Positions 44,422-55,577 of a DNA stretch of 64,000 nt are shown one piece after another (within the stretch, counting starts at the first letter, position 1; the number at the start of each line of letters is the position of its first letter). The DNA is from Diabrotica undecimpunctata. Its lineage: Eukaryota; Arthropoda; Insecta; Coleoptera; Chrysomelidae. The stretch covers positions 81,524,889 to 81,588,888 of the forward strand of contig NC_092809.1 in NCBI RefSeq assembly GCF_040954645.1, in the 5' to 3' direction. The notes under the pieces were generated by a model. That model was not told the origin of the DNA. It saw nothing but the letters and a program-made list of their open reading frames with translations, and searched no databases. Both the position numbers and the translations under genes were made by a program.

Positions 44422-46914
44422 ATGGTCAACTTGGCTCCCCACTACATGCGCTTAGCCACTAAAAGATGCACTCTGAAGCTGGATATTTGGTTCATCTCCC
44501 AATGCATAAATAATCAGGTTTTCCCTACTTTTTGCAAGATTAAAACTCCAGGAAATGTTCCAGTCAACTTAAAGAACACCTTCCAACTGAAAATTTTAAA
44601 AAAGGAGATTTGTAACCATTATGGAAAGCTAAATCACATAGATTGTAAACTTAAGGTAACATATGACTCTACTTGATTTCATGGGCTTTGATAACTTAAA
44701 TAATTTTTTGAATGATGTTCAGGACAGATTGGACAATGTAATTTTTACCAAATTCAATAAACTTAAATCTAAATTAAACGATCTTATTAAAAATAAATCT
44801 AATTCAATAAACAGTAACAGTAACAACAACAGTAAATTCTCTAATTTCTCCTTTCACCCAAGATTAAAAAATCTCTCTTCAGTTACCTTCGACAATAATG
44901 AACTTCATCTACTAAATCTAGATCTCAAATACTCCATTCCTCGTAAGGTCTCCGAAAAAGACCTTCAGAGTCTCTCCATTGAGCTAGATATTATTATCCA
45001 AAACCTCTCAGTCCCGTTAAATAAAAAAACTTCAATCAGAAACTCCTGCTTCAATACTATAAACAAATTCAAAAACAAAAATTCTTTTAATCCTTCAATA
45101 ATATTTAATACCAACACACCCTCATCTTCTAACTTTTCTTCCGACGTTCAAAATTTTCATTCAACACCTAATTTTCATAAGCTTTCTCAAAATAAACGCA
45201 ACGAACATCTCAAGACCCTTAAATCCATTAAGAATAAAATCATATCCCATAACTTAATTATTCGTAAAGCTGACAAAGGTAACTGTCTAGTGATCTTAGA
45301 TCAAACATCATATAATAATAAAGTCTCAACTTTCCTCAACAACAATAACTTCACTTTACTTACAACAGACCCCTCAAAAAGTTCATAAATAAATTAAAAG
45401 ACAACAAACACTTCACAGACTTCTTCTCAGAACATTTTGCTCCATATTATAAAATCCCAAGCAACCCCTTGATACCCAGACTGTACGGTCTACCTAAGAT
45501 ACACAAAGAGGGCATTCCCATTCGTCCAGTTGTTAGTTTCATAAACACTCCAGTTTCCATCCTATCAAAATTTATATTAAATCTTATTAACAACATGACG
45601 AACTTCACCCATCGATTTTCAGTCAAAAATACTAGTCATCTGGTCAATAATTTACAACACATCAATCTTCACCCCAACGTTACTATGCTTTCATTTGATG
45701 TCAGCAATCTATTCACGTCTGTCCCTAAACAAGAAACAATTAATCTGGTTAATTCTCTTCTCAGAGCCAACTCCATTACTTCATCTACCACTAACTCCAT
45801 TATCCAACTACTACAACTTTGTTTAGATCAAGATGTCTTTGTTTTTAACAACAAATACTATAGACAACCTGATGGCTTAGCCATGGGCAGCTGTCTCTCT
45901 CCTATATTAGCTGATGTATTTATGGATCATTTAGAATCCACACAGATCGTGAAAAACCCTGAAATACTCCATTGGTTTCGCTATGTTGACGACTGTTTAG
46001 TCTTCATTTCAGGTAATTCCAATTCAGCTGAACATTTACTTTCCAAAATTAACCAAATTCACCCCAATATCAAGTTCACCATGGAACTAGAATCATCCAT
46101 GTCAATCAATTTTCTAGATCTCACCATTACCAGATTAACTGACCACTTCGATTTCAGTATCTATAGGAAACCCACACAGACTAACCACATAATTCCATTT
46201 TCATCTAACCACCCCATGTCACATAAATACGCAGCTTTTCACAGTTACATCCATCGTCTAGAAATCATTCCACTTTCAGACATAAACTACAAAAAAGAAC
46301 TTAACATACTTAGACAAATAGCAGTCAACAATGGATATGATCACAACATCATCAACAAACTCATCCGCAAAAAACGCCTTAAGACCCTGCAGGAGACTGC
46401 GTTCCCCAGAGACCTCACCACCAAGCCCAATTACGTTTCACTCCCATACTATCATGAAAGTCTTTCTGGAGATATTCGAAATCTCATCCAACGTTCGGTT
46501 GAAAACATCCATGTTTAATTTAAAGTACCCAACAATTTGGGTCAACACATATCTAATTCCAAAGATCCCATCAATTATATGGATTAGAGTGGAGTGTATA
46601 GACTAAAATGTTCAGATTGCAATGCCTCTTACATAGGTAGAACATGCAGATCACTATCCTTACGTTCTCTAGAGCACACAAAAAGAGAAAATACTTCCAC
46701 TTTCTCTCATCATCTCAAAGAACACAACCACACCCTCAATATCCCAGAGGACGTTTCACTAATTCACAATATCCCCCAAAAAAATTTCCTTAAATTAGAC
46801 TTATACAAAGACCTTGAAATTCTTAAAGAAAAACAAAAAACCCCAAATTGCGTCAATCGTCATGTATCTTTCAATCGAGAGTTCCTCCCTCTCCATCGCC
46901 AACTATTCTCATAA
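44422..46914 (+). pseudogene. PLE-A protein, nearly full length, broken by few mutations
   Basis: N-terminal region from 44422 (MVNLAPHYMRLATKRC), a one-base shift near 44665, an Asn/Ser-rich linker, the NLIIRKADKGNCLVILD motif, a one-base deletion in an A-run near 45375, then the PLE RT: LIPRLYGLPKIHKEGIPIRP, SFDVSNLFTSV, PDGLAMGSCLSPILAD, FRYVDDCLVF (catalytic YVDD near 45984), SINFLDLTI. Two stops follow (TAA near 46516, TAG near 46583), then GIY-YIG: GVYRLKCSDCNASYIGRTCRSL and the C-terminus to 46914. It would prime reverse transcription at a nick. Only two frameshifts and two stops separate it from an open frame. Confidence 0.9.
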
Positions 46915-48687
46915 CCTTCACCCCTAATTCACTTTTACAATAAAAATCTACATTTATCACTATTCGTTCGCCTAATACTCATCTTCTTTAGTCCACTCCA
47001 AAAACTTTTCTTTCAACACATCACACTCTCAATCTGTCCTTGTTTCTCTCTATTCAACCCAAACCTCAAGTCCGACCCCCTATACCTAATGTTGTCCATG
47101 CTTCTTGTCGGCACCTCCAAATCTTAGACTATTCGTCATCCCTTTCAAACAAATCTCTCAGTTCTCATTTTACTCTTCCACACAACCCCCTTAGAGTTTG
47201 GTTGCGGTTCTCTGGGGATCTCGGCCTTCTGTAGTCTTTCCGTATCTCACATTTTTTCAAAAAACACCATAATTTTCTTCTTTTTTACTTAATTTTAACA
47301 GAGCCACCCAAAACCATTTCATTTTCACAATTAAGGTTTATATACACCTGCAAATCATTCAACTTATAACTTATCCTTTTACATTTCTCATGTACCTAGT
47401 GTTGCTTTAGACAGATAGGTCCTTTCTCAAGTTATAAGTTGAGTATTATTCGTTCAACATACTACAAAACCATGCCCCAACCATCAAATTTTGTTTATTT
47501 TATATAATAGTTCAACGAACACCTTAAGACCCTCATATCCATTAAGAATAAAAAACAAATCCCACAACCTAATTATCAGTTGTAATGCTGACACCATAAT
47601 TTTTCGTTTTACTTAATTTTAACAGAGCCAACCCACAACCATTCCATTTTCACAATTAAGGTCATTATACACCTGCAACTCATTCAACTTATAACTTATC
47701 CTTTTATATTTCCCATGTACCTAGTGTTGCTTTATGACAGATAGGGCCTTTCTTAAGTTATAAGTTGAGTACTATACTATTAATATACTACAAAACCATG
47801 TTCCAACCATCAAATTTTATTCATTTCATATAATAGTTAATACAATAAAATTCCACACCACTTAGTCCGTTAACACTCAATCAGATATTTAAGTTCATGA
47901 ACTTAAAAAGTTTTACATTTACCAGGTACCAAATGTTGTTTTTTGACATACAGGGCCTTCTATAATCGAGTTATAAGTTAAATATTACATGGTCATTATA
48001 CTACAAAAGTTTTATTTTATTCACGCAAGATTACTTTCATATTATAATATTTTCATTCATATTCCACCAATATCAACAAAATTTCAAGAACTCGACTTTC
48101 CACATGTGTCTAGTTTCTATTTTCCAGGTACCAAATGTTGAAGAAACATAAAGGGCCTTATATTAAAATCTCTATTTCATAACACATAATTTTAAAACAA
48201 CAACATTGATGGTTGATACTGTTATATTAATTTATTTTACTTTAACAATTTCAAATAACGTTGGCTTTTGTCTTAAGTAGACACATACAGTTATATTGAC
48301 TGCTCTGTTACGACTTCCGTCCTAACTTGTCAACATTGTCATTTCAATCAGTTGCTTCCATAAAGTCCTCGTAGACACACCGTCTCAGGACTAGCAACTT
48401 CAACGTGGAGTCATATGTCGCCATGTTACCTAATCCAACGGTAACTTTAACATCCTAATAATTTATAAGAAATACTGTCAAACAAATGTAATTAATTATT
48501 TGTTAACGGGTTTTTACCCATATATTTAGCAGCTACATTCATGTACTCCTAGTAAGTATTAACCACACTTTACATTAACCTTGGTCAACATTTAAACTTC
48601 ATTTTCTTTTTAATTAAGTGGTTACATATTTTCTAGGACACTAGAAACTTCATGTTCTTTTTAATTAAGTGGTTACATATTTTCTAT
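46915..48687 (+). repeat. PLE-A 3' non-coding region, copy 2
   Basis: Matches copy 1, with an internal duplication: the block near 47370-47480 recurs at 47670-47790. A 50-bp tandem duplication (AACTTCATGTTCTTTTTAAT-type) lies at about 48595-48690, just before the hammerhead. No coding. Confidence 0.8.
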
Positions 48688-48728
48688 GACACTGATGATG
48701 GAATGATGGATTCCGAAAACGTTTTGTC
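48688..48728 (+). ncRNA. Type-I hammerhead ribozyme motif (copy c)
   Basis: CTGATGA 48692-48698; stem II GGAAT/ATTCC, all paired, loop GATGG; GAAA 48715-48718; AACGTT 48718-48723; T48724 at the cleavage position; stem I GACA/TGTC. Better paired in stem II than copy b. Confidence 0.77.
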
Positions 48729-49041
48729 TAACACAGCCCGTTTGGGTTTTTAAATATATACCTTTCACAAAGGATTTTCATTTTTTAATATATGGTATAC
48801 AGCCAACTACAGGAACGTAGATTCCTTGTGGATAAAAATAATTTGTCAAGTTTGGTCTTTTACACCATGCAATTTTTATATTTTTTATTAATTGACTCAA
48901 TCAATGAGTGGTGCGTGAAATTGTCACCTGTGAGTAGAACATCCACGAAAGACAAATCTCAATAACGTAAGTTTTTTACAACCTTTACACTCTTAATAGG
49001 TTTCGAGGATGCTTTACTAACAGTAGCACTTTATTTCAGTT

Positions 49042-49081
49042 TTTCCTGATGATGAAAATAAACATTTTCGAAAGCTTGAAA
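49042..49081 (+). ncRNA. Type-I hammerhead ribozyme motif (copy d)
   Basis: CTGATGA 49046-49052; stem II GAAAAT/ATTTTC (six pairs) with loop AAAC; GAAA 49070-49073; mini stem III from AGCT; T49077 at the cleavage position; stem I TTTC/GAAA (49042-49045, 49078-49081). Confidence 0.73.
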
Positions 49082-49247
49082 CTTAGTTAAAAGAGTACAC
49101 TTATTTCCCCGCTGCAAATCATTATTTTTGTAAAATAACACATATAACATTTAAAATACTGGACAATATACATTTTAAAATTTAGTTGGAAAGCTCTCAG
49201 ATATTGAGTTTCTTATTTCTGGTCTAGAACCCCAAGAGAAGGACATC

Positions 49248-51097
49248 TTGAGATTTCAAAGCACTAATGTTATCACTAACTTTCTACACAAAACAAGTAA
49301 AGAAGGACACTTTTTGAATACAATATACAATGAGTGCAAACAATTTTTAAAATCACATCCAGAAATTTACATTGTTAGAAGTGACAAGGGAAATGTAACA
49401 GTAGCAATGTATAAGAATGATTACATTGAAAAAAGCAATAGTTTACTAAATGACACAAAAAGTTACATCAAATTTAAGAACAGTCCAGTGTGCACCCTCC
49501 AACAAAAGGCGAACAAGCTGGTTTCGGATTTAGCTTCTTCTAAATCCATAACAACAGAAGTTGCAAAATCTTTGAAAATTTACAATGCAGTTGCACCCAG
49601 GTTTTATACACTTCCTAAAGTTCACAAACCCACTCTTTCAATGAGGCCTATTGTCTCTTCCATTGATGCTCCTAATAGTAAACTTGCTAAACACCTTACA
49701 GATATCCTCACAATTTCCTACAACGAATCCAATGAATTCTATATTAGAGATTCTTTCACATTTAGTAACTTCATTAATAATGTTAAAGTTCCGAATAACT
49801 ATATACTAATTAGTTTAGATGTTGTGTCACTATTTACAAACCTACCACTAGATGCTATTCTCAACAGCATCAAAAATAACTGGAATAGCATCTCTCTGCA
49901 TACCAAGATCAGTTTAGATAATTTCTTAAGAATTTTAACATTCATTTTTGACTCTAACATCTTTTTGTTTAATGGTAATTTTTTTAAACAAATTTTTGGC
50001 ACTCAAATGGGCAGCAAAATATCCCCCATACTATGTAACTTTGTATTGGATGAACTTATAAGAACATGTAAGGAAAAGATATCTTTTCACATACCTTTTA
50101 TCAAACGATATGTAGATGATTTGATCTTATCGGTCCTTGAAAACAAAGTAACTGATGTTCTAAACACTTTTAACGCCCAGTGTGAACACTTAAAGTTTAC
50201 GGTTGAGAGAGAAGCTGATAATATGATTCCGTTTTTAGACATGCTTATACATCGTGGCAGTGATGGCATGCTAAGGACAGAGTGGTATCGTAAACCTTGT
50301 TTTAGTAGCCCTTTCATAAACTTTTATTCTCAACATCCATCTAAGATAAAAACAAATTTAGTTTTGCCCCTAAAACTAGGGTTATCAACTTATCACACAT
50401 CGAGTTCAGGGACAAGGGACTAAAAAAGATGAGATCTATACTACAAGAGAACTCCTATCCTACAGGGGTTTTGAATAAACTCATTTTTGGTTCTCCTTTT
50501 CCTTTGCAATTTTCTGACAACCAAAATTTTCATAATAATGAGGTGAATGAGGTCCGACAACTGACACAGACATTGACACAGAACACATCAGAGCTACCAC
50601 AATCTAAAATAACGTATGGTTGCCTACCCTATATTCCAGTTCTCACACCTAAGCTATTGAACATTTTCAAAAATGTTAGTGGCTTAAAAATTGCAACTAA
50701 GAATGTGACAACCGTATCGAAGTTGTACACAAAGACAAAGGATCCTTTCACAATACAGGAGTCATCGAATGTTGTTTATTCTATACCGTGTGCCAATTGT
50801 AAAAACGTGTATATCGGAGAATCATCTCGTAATTTTCACAATAGAGTAATATCACATCGCAGCGACATAAAAACCAAAAAGATAAACGCATGTGCGCTCA
50901 CAGAACATGCATCAACTTTAAAACATGAATTTAATTTCGAAGATTCCTGTATTCTGACAAAGGAAAAAAACCATTCAAAACGTGTTTTCTTGGAAATGTG
51001 TTTCATAAAATCTAATACGTCTTGTATAAATAAAAAGTCAGACATAGATAAATTGAGCAACATTTATTGTTACTTACTGACAAAACATCAAAAATAA
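49248..51097 (+). pseudogene. PLE-B reverse transcriptase with GIY-YIG endonuclease, one frameshift
   Basis: Frame 49248-50423: IVRSDKGNVTVAMYKNDY, PRFYTLPKVHKPTLSMRP, ISLDVVSLFTNLPL (motif A), FGTQMGSKISPILCNFVLDE (motif B), IKRYVDDLILS (catalytic YVDD near 50115), FLDMLIHRG. A single frameshift near 50390 moves the frame; 50429-51097 carries the linker and GIY-YIG: VVYSIPCANCKNVYIGESSR, FHNRVISHRSD, ending LLTKHQK. Homology extends upstream of the first ATG to about 49200 (SGLEPQEKDIL), so the start is uncertain. Only one visible lesion, so this is a fairly young copy. Confidence 0.9.
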
Positions 51098-51553
51098 AAT
51101 AAAGATTTACTTTTACATATACACACCGTAATACGCCTACATACAAAACATGTTGCATACTATCAAGACAGGTTTAATATACTACTTCCATTAATATAAT
51201 AGCAAGAACTCCTAATTACTTTTTAATGACACTCTTTTTGTTTTTTTTGCTGTTCTCTATGGATCAGTCAAAACACACCATGAAAAGATGTCACTAACAA
51301 AATTTTAACTTTCCAACTAAAAAAAAGGCTTTCCAACTAAATTTTAAAATGTATGTTGTGCATTATTTTAAATGTTATATTTTATATAAAAATAATCTCA
51401 ACGACTATGTCTTGAAGAAGGAATAAAAGAATTCCGAAAGCTCGACCAAAAGTCAAAAGAGTGTTTCTATAACATCCCGGTCAAACCTACTGACTGCAGG
51501 CCTAATAAACTGTGTTATTTGTTTATATTGACAGTTAACAATATCCAGTATTT

Positions 51554-51555
<2 letters not shown>

Positions 51556-51618
<63 letters not shown>
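51556..51618. repeat. (TA)n microsatellite
   Basis: TA tract between PLE-B and the Tc1 element; it may include the Tc1 TA target. Confidence 0.95.
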
Positions 51619-51620
<2 letters not shown>

Positions 51621-53062
51621 CATTTTTAACGAGCTTTATCGTAAATAATAATAACACAAATACAAACTAATGCATGTTTCTGAGAATTGTTGTCGCCTTA
51701 GTGGTTTCCTTTGTAACAAAGAATTCCAATAATGCCGATTTCGCGGAAAACTATACACTTCCCAAAATGAACGGTACCAGTAACTGCCGCTTGTTTTAAA
51801 TGTCTCATTTGTGCTTCGACTTTCTGTTCAAACGCAACAAACAAACGTTTATTACTGCCACCATTAGTGTGTATTAGTGCCATTATTAGTGTTTATTATT
51901 GTTTACTTTTTGCCAAAAATGCCTTTGACTGTTGTTGAAACGGCACGCATTGTTGCGCTTGTGGAAGACGGTCATACTCAACGGCAAGTCGCAAGAACTG
52001 TTGGCGTAAGCCTTTCTACTTTTCAAAGAGTGCTTTAACGCTTTCAGGAGACGGGTTTGCTAACCAGACGACCTGAATCTGGACGAAGAAGAACGACCAC
52101 GGCACGAGATGACCGTTTCCATATGTTTCAGGCTTTACGAAACCGGACCTCAACTGCGGTTATGCATCAAAATCGTCTAGAGGAAGTACGAAATTGCAAT
52201 GTTAGCGTTGCAACAATCAGGAGAAGATTTTGTTCTTCTGGACTATCTTCTCGGGTAATGGCTACAGGACCGCCACTTCGCCGGGTGCATCGAGTTGCAC
52301 AACTAGCTTTTGCTCGACAATACGCGCATTGGGGAATTAATGATTGGAGCAAAGTGTTATTCTCAGATGAATCCCGGTTCTGTCTAACTGGATCCGATGG
52401 ACGTGTAAGAGTTTGGAGGACGATTTTCACAAGCTTGCATTGCTCCAGGAATGTGATTTGGTGGAGGCTCGTCCATGGCTTGGGGAGGTGTATCTTCCGA
52501 CTTCCGCACAGAATTACCCTTCATCGAAAATGGGTCCGTAACTGCACGAAGGTACATTACGGAGATTCTGGAAGAACATGTTATGCCCACTATTGCAGGG
52601 CTTGGAGAAGACTCCATTTTTATGCAGAACAACGCGCGACCGCACGTTGCCAGGATCAGTCTGCAACACTTAGACGGGTTGGAATTACGAGGTTACCCCG
52701 GCCAGCTAGGTCTCCGGCCCTAAATCACATCGAACATCTCTGGGACGATTTGAAAAACGTATTCAAACCCATACACCACCTCCTAACAACGCACATTAGC
52801 TTAAGGATCTGTTAGTGAGGGAGTGGAATACCATACCACAACATGTAATACCATACCATACCTTTCTGTTTTATCGACAATTTGGTTTGTTTTCTGCTTT
52901 TTCAATAAAAACAATAAAAAAACTGTTTTTTTTTTCTTTCAAAACAAACATTGGTGACAAATAAAAATTACATTAGCCTAAAAAAAGGTTATTACTGCAC
53001 CAGATGCAAAAATATTCAATAAACTTGAAATTTTTAAGGTGACCCGGATTTTATGATCGCGA

Positions 53063-53065
<3 letters not shown>
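51619..53065 (+). mobile_element. Tc1-type transposon remnant
   Basis: The right end, reversed, reads CACTCGCGATCATAAAATCC, a Tc1-like terminus next to TA. No matching left terminus was seen near 51620, so the left end is lost in or next to the (TA)n tract. It encloses the transposase below. Confidence 0.7.
51919..52815 (+). pseudogene. Tc1 transposase, frameshifted
   Basis: Start at 51919 (MPLTVVETARIVALVEDG) with the paired-like DNA-binding domain (QRQVARTVGVSLSTFQRVL), a stop at 52036, then TRRPESGRRRTTTARDDR. Catalytic blocks: WSKVLFSDESRF near 52345-52380; IFMQNNARPHVA near 52620 in a shifted frame; PALNHIEHLWDDLKN near 52720. The second block reads NNARPH where family members have DNARPH, so the catalytic aspartate is lost. 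At least two frameshifts (near 52425 and 52690). Confidence 0.88.

Positions 53066-53144
<79 letters not shown>
53066..53144. repeat. (TA)n microsatellite
   Basis: TA tract joining the Tc1 right end to a minus-strand LINE tail. Confidence 0.95.
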
Positions 53145-53146
<2 letters not shown>

Positions 53147-53410
53147 TCATCATCATCATGTGCAGCTTTATCAACCGTTTCCAATTACGGTGCAGCCTCC
53201 CTTATTTCAATGTTATTCTATGTTCTTATTATTATTCGACGATGTCTTAGTTATTCGTTGTTCTAATAATTTGCGCTCATTTGCGCCCATATTTTTCTAT
53301 CTTGTGCTATTCGAGACCACGTTGTTCCTGTTAATTTTCTTATATCATAATCCCATCTGAGATTCGGGCGCCTCTTTGGTCTCTTAGCGTTCCTGGGGTA
53401 CCACATAGTT
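53145..53410 (-). pseudogene. LINE 3' end with (ATG)n tail
   Basis: Minus strand: WYPRNAKRPKRRPNLRWDYD, IRKLTGTTWSRIAQDRKIW, then stops and a (TGA/ATG)n tail at 53145-53160. This is the usual LINE C-terminus; only the last about 90 codons remain. TA tracts on both sides obscure the insertion site. Confidence 0.8.
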
Positions 53411-53418
53411 GTTCTATG

Positions 53419-53422
<4 letters not shown>

Positions 53423-53487
<65 letters not shown>
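53423..53487. repeat. (TA)n microsatellite
   Basis: TA tract of about 65 bp. Confidence 0.95.
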
Positions 53488-53492
<5 letters not shown>

Positions 53493-53568
53493 GTGCACTC
53501 GTAAGTGAATGGGATGTTATCGGTCTGGAGATAAAAAAGACAAGAGTTGTGCTACTTTATCTATTTAT

Positions 53569-53610
53569 TGAAGACGTTTCGCCTATTGTTCAATAAGCAT
53601 CATCAGTTCA
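53569..53610 (-). ncRNA. Type-I hammerhead ribozyme motif (copy f)
   Basis: Minus strand: stem I TGAA (53610-53607) with TTCA (53572-53569); CTGATGA 53606-53600; stem II GCTTATT/AATAGGC (seven pairs, one G-U) with loop GAAC; GAAA 53580-53577; mini stem III A-CG-T; cleavage triplet GTC ending at C53573. Complete core. Confidence 0.8.
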
Positions 53611-53734
53611 TCTAAAAGAGTGTTATTAGCGATACATCTAATATGAAAAAACAATTAAGTAAATGATCTTACCTTTAAAAGATCTGTAGCATTACAATGT
53701 TGTTATTGCAAAGAAACATCAAAAAATTAATATA

Positions 53735-55363
53735 ATAAATATAACAGCAAAAAATATAGAAACACAGAACGCTGGAAGATTCCCAATTTAACTAATTTGT
53801 TTTAAATTTCACTTTTGAAAACATTGATTGATTAAATCTATCAAAAAATATAATTGTCAATTTTGAATTGTTATATAAACAACGGCAAGGCTAGGGTTCT
53901 TGACTGTTATGATCATATCATGAAAATGAAGTATTTGAAAGCTCGACTGTCAGAAATGACAATCAGTTGGTGAGATTGAAGGAAAAGTTTTATAGATGTC
54001 AACATAAATGTTATGATATAATAAAAGAAGTTGAAGAAGAAAACAATAATTAAAAGTAGAATACGGAAGAATCAATTTTGTAGTATTAGTGCATGGTAAA
54101 TTTGGCTTAAGTTGCTGATATCAGTTCTCTTATTTAATGCATTAGGTTGTTTCAAAATATGACACATCTCCATAAATTGTCTCTTATTAAGGTCACGTTC
54201 AATGACAGTAGGTGGGTTATGTTTACTGGAAGTTGCACATTACTTTTAACTAGGTTTTCATAAAACGTAGATGAGAGTGCTTTATTTTTAATACATCCAA
54301 ACAGGATGTGATTAACATCACACTGGGAAATATTATCGCATAAACACTTTCCTGATTCTATAATGTTTAATCTAGCCAGGTGAGCAGGAACAGCACCGTG
54401 ACCAGTTTTTAATCTTGTGATAGTTGCTGCTGATCGTTTAGATATATTATAATGGAATATGTGTGGTAATTCTGTTAGGGATGGTAACGTAGGATGGATC
54501 TTGTAATAATGATTATTTGAAGTATTCGCCAATATTTTCCATCTGTCTTGCCAGTTAAAATTTATTTTTTTAGTATAAAAATTGATTAGGTCTGATACTG
54601 TGTAAATATGTTCTTGTATACCTGAATGAGTAGAATCCTTAGCGAGCTCGTCTACTATTTCATTACCTTTTATCAGAAATCTATATACGAACTCATATGT
54701 AATCACTTATATGCATCCGGATATATAATATAAATTTAGTACAATCAAGTTTTTAATTGATAAACATAACATAAATCATTTAAAAATCTGTGGCAAAAGG
54801 ACTGGTTTCCATGCCAAACACACTATCATCATCATCATCATCATCATTAAGGTCACGTTCTCTACAGAGAATTCTAACATCATCAAAATTAACAGTATGT
54901 TTGGTGTTGATTGCATGGAGATGTGTCATATTTTGAAACAACCTAATGCATTAAATAAGAGAACTGATATCAGCAACTTAAGCCAAATTTACCATGCACT
55001 AATACTACAAAATTGATTCTTCCGTATTCTACTTTTAATTATTGTTTTCTTCTTCAACTTCTTTTATTATATCATAACATTTATGTTGACATCTATAAAA
55101 CTTTTCCTTCAATCTCACCAGCTGATTGTCATTTCTGACAGTCGAGCTTTCAAATACTTCATTTTCATGATATGATCATAACAGTCAAGAACCCTAGCCT
55201 TGCGTTGTTTATATAACAATTCAAAATTGACAATTATATTTTTTGATAGATTTAATCAATCAATGTTTTCAAAAGTGAAATTTAAAACAAATTAGTTAAA
55301 TTGGGAATCTTCCAGCGTTCTGTGTTTCTATATTTTTTGCTGTTATATTTATTATATTAATTT
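53735..55363. repeat. Long inverted repeat, 440-bp arms
   Basis: 53735-54178 is repeated inverted at 54917-55363 with few differences (for example CAGTTGGTG against CAGCTGGTG). The 740-bp spacer carries a LINE RNase H region, and a (TCA)n run sits at 54831-54847. The hammerhead f lies just outside the left arm; the right side is cut by the Gypsy element. Possibly two head-to-head copies of one element. Confidence 0.85.
54152..54706 (-). pseudogene. I/Jockey-type LINE RNase H and C-terminal domain
   Basis: Minus strand: IKGNEIVDELAKDSTHSG is the end of an RNase H domain as found in I- and R1-type LINEs; then TRLKTGHGAVPAHLARL and CLCDNISQCDVNHILFGC, the C-terminal Cys-His region. The RT is absent. 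The tail enters the left inverted-repeat arm. Confidence 0.8.
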
Positions 55364-55370
55364 TTTAGAA

Positions 55371-55465
55371 CTAATAATAATAATCGTCAGCTTCTTCCTT
55401 CCTTGTTTATAGCCTCTGGTCTTCGGATTTGCTGACTCTACGATAGTCGGGGAGCTTCTTTCACA
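55371..55465 (-). repeat. 3' LTR remnant of the errantivirus-like element
   Basis: Matches 61501-61598 of the 5' LTR (TGTGAAAGAAGCTCCCCGAC start on the minus strand at 55465). It is preceded by a purine tract (AAAGGAGGGAGGAGAAA). The last about 89 bp present in the other LTR are missing, so the element is truncated at the junction with the inverted repeat. Confidence 0.85.
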
Positions 55466-55577
55466 TTTCTCCTCCCTCCTTTGGTTCGGACTTCGTCCTC
55501 GATGTCCTAGTAACTTCTGCAATTATTTCATTCAGAATTTGAATTTGGGCCGGATGGAGTTTCGTACCAAATAGAAT

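Larger units (their letters stand above)
41669..48833 (+). mobile_element. Tandem PLE-A block inserted in PLE-B
   Basis: Flanked by the duplication AAAAATAATTT at 41658-41668 and 48834-48844 (12 bp counting the preceding T). Joining the flanks gives continuous PLE-B terminal sequence. The block has an inverted terminal piece (41669-41723), a 5'-truncated copy (41733-44355) and a longer copy (44356-48833), arranged head to tail as is typical of Penelope. Confidence 0.88.
48845..51480 (+). mobile_element. PLE-B element with inverted subterminal repeats
   Basis: 5' terminal region 48845-49121 (also found inverted at 38618-38973 and carrying hammerhead d), then the coding region, then a tail. 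A 65-70-bp sequence at 49128-49196 (ending AATTTAGTTGGAAAG) is repeated inverted at about 51331-51395. A decayed hammerhead-like motif (core TTGAAGA, AATTCCGAAAGCTC) lies at 51417-51450. Confidence 0.8.

Noticed and set aside
51417..51455. Intact hammerhead at the PLE-B 3' end
   Set aside because: Stem II and GAAAGCTC fit, but the core is TTGAAGA (C3 lost).
54831..54847. LINE tail
   Set aside because: The (TCA)n run lies inside the inverted-repeat region and no LINE C-terminus adjoins it, unlike the run at 53145.
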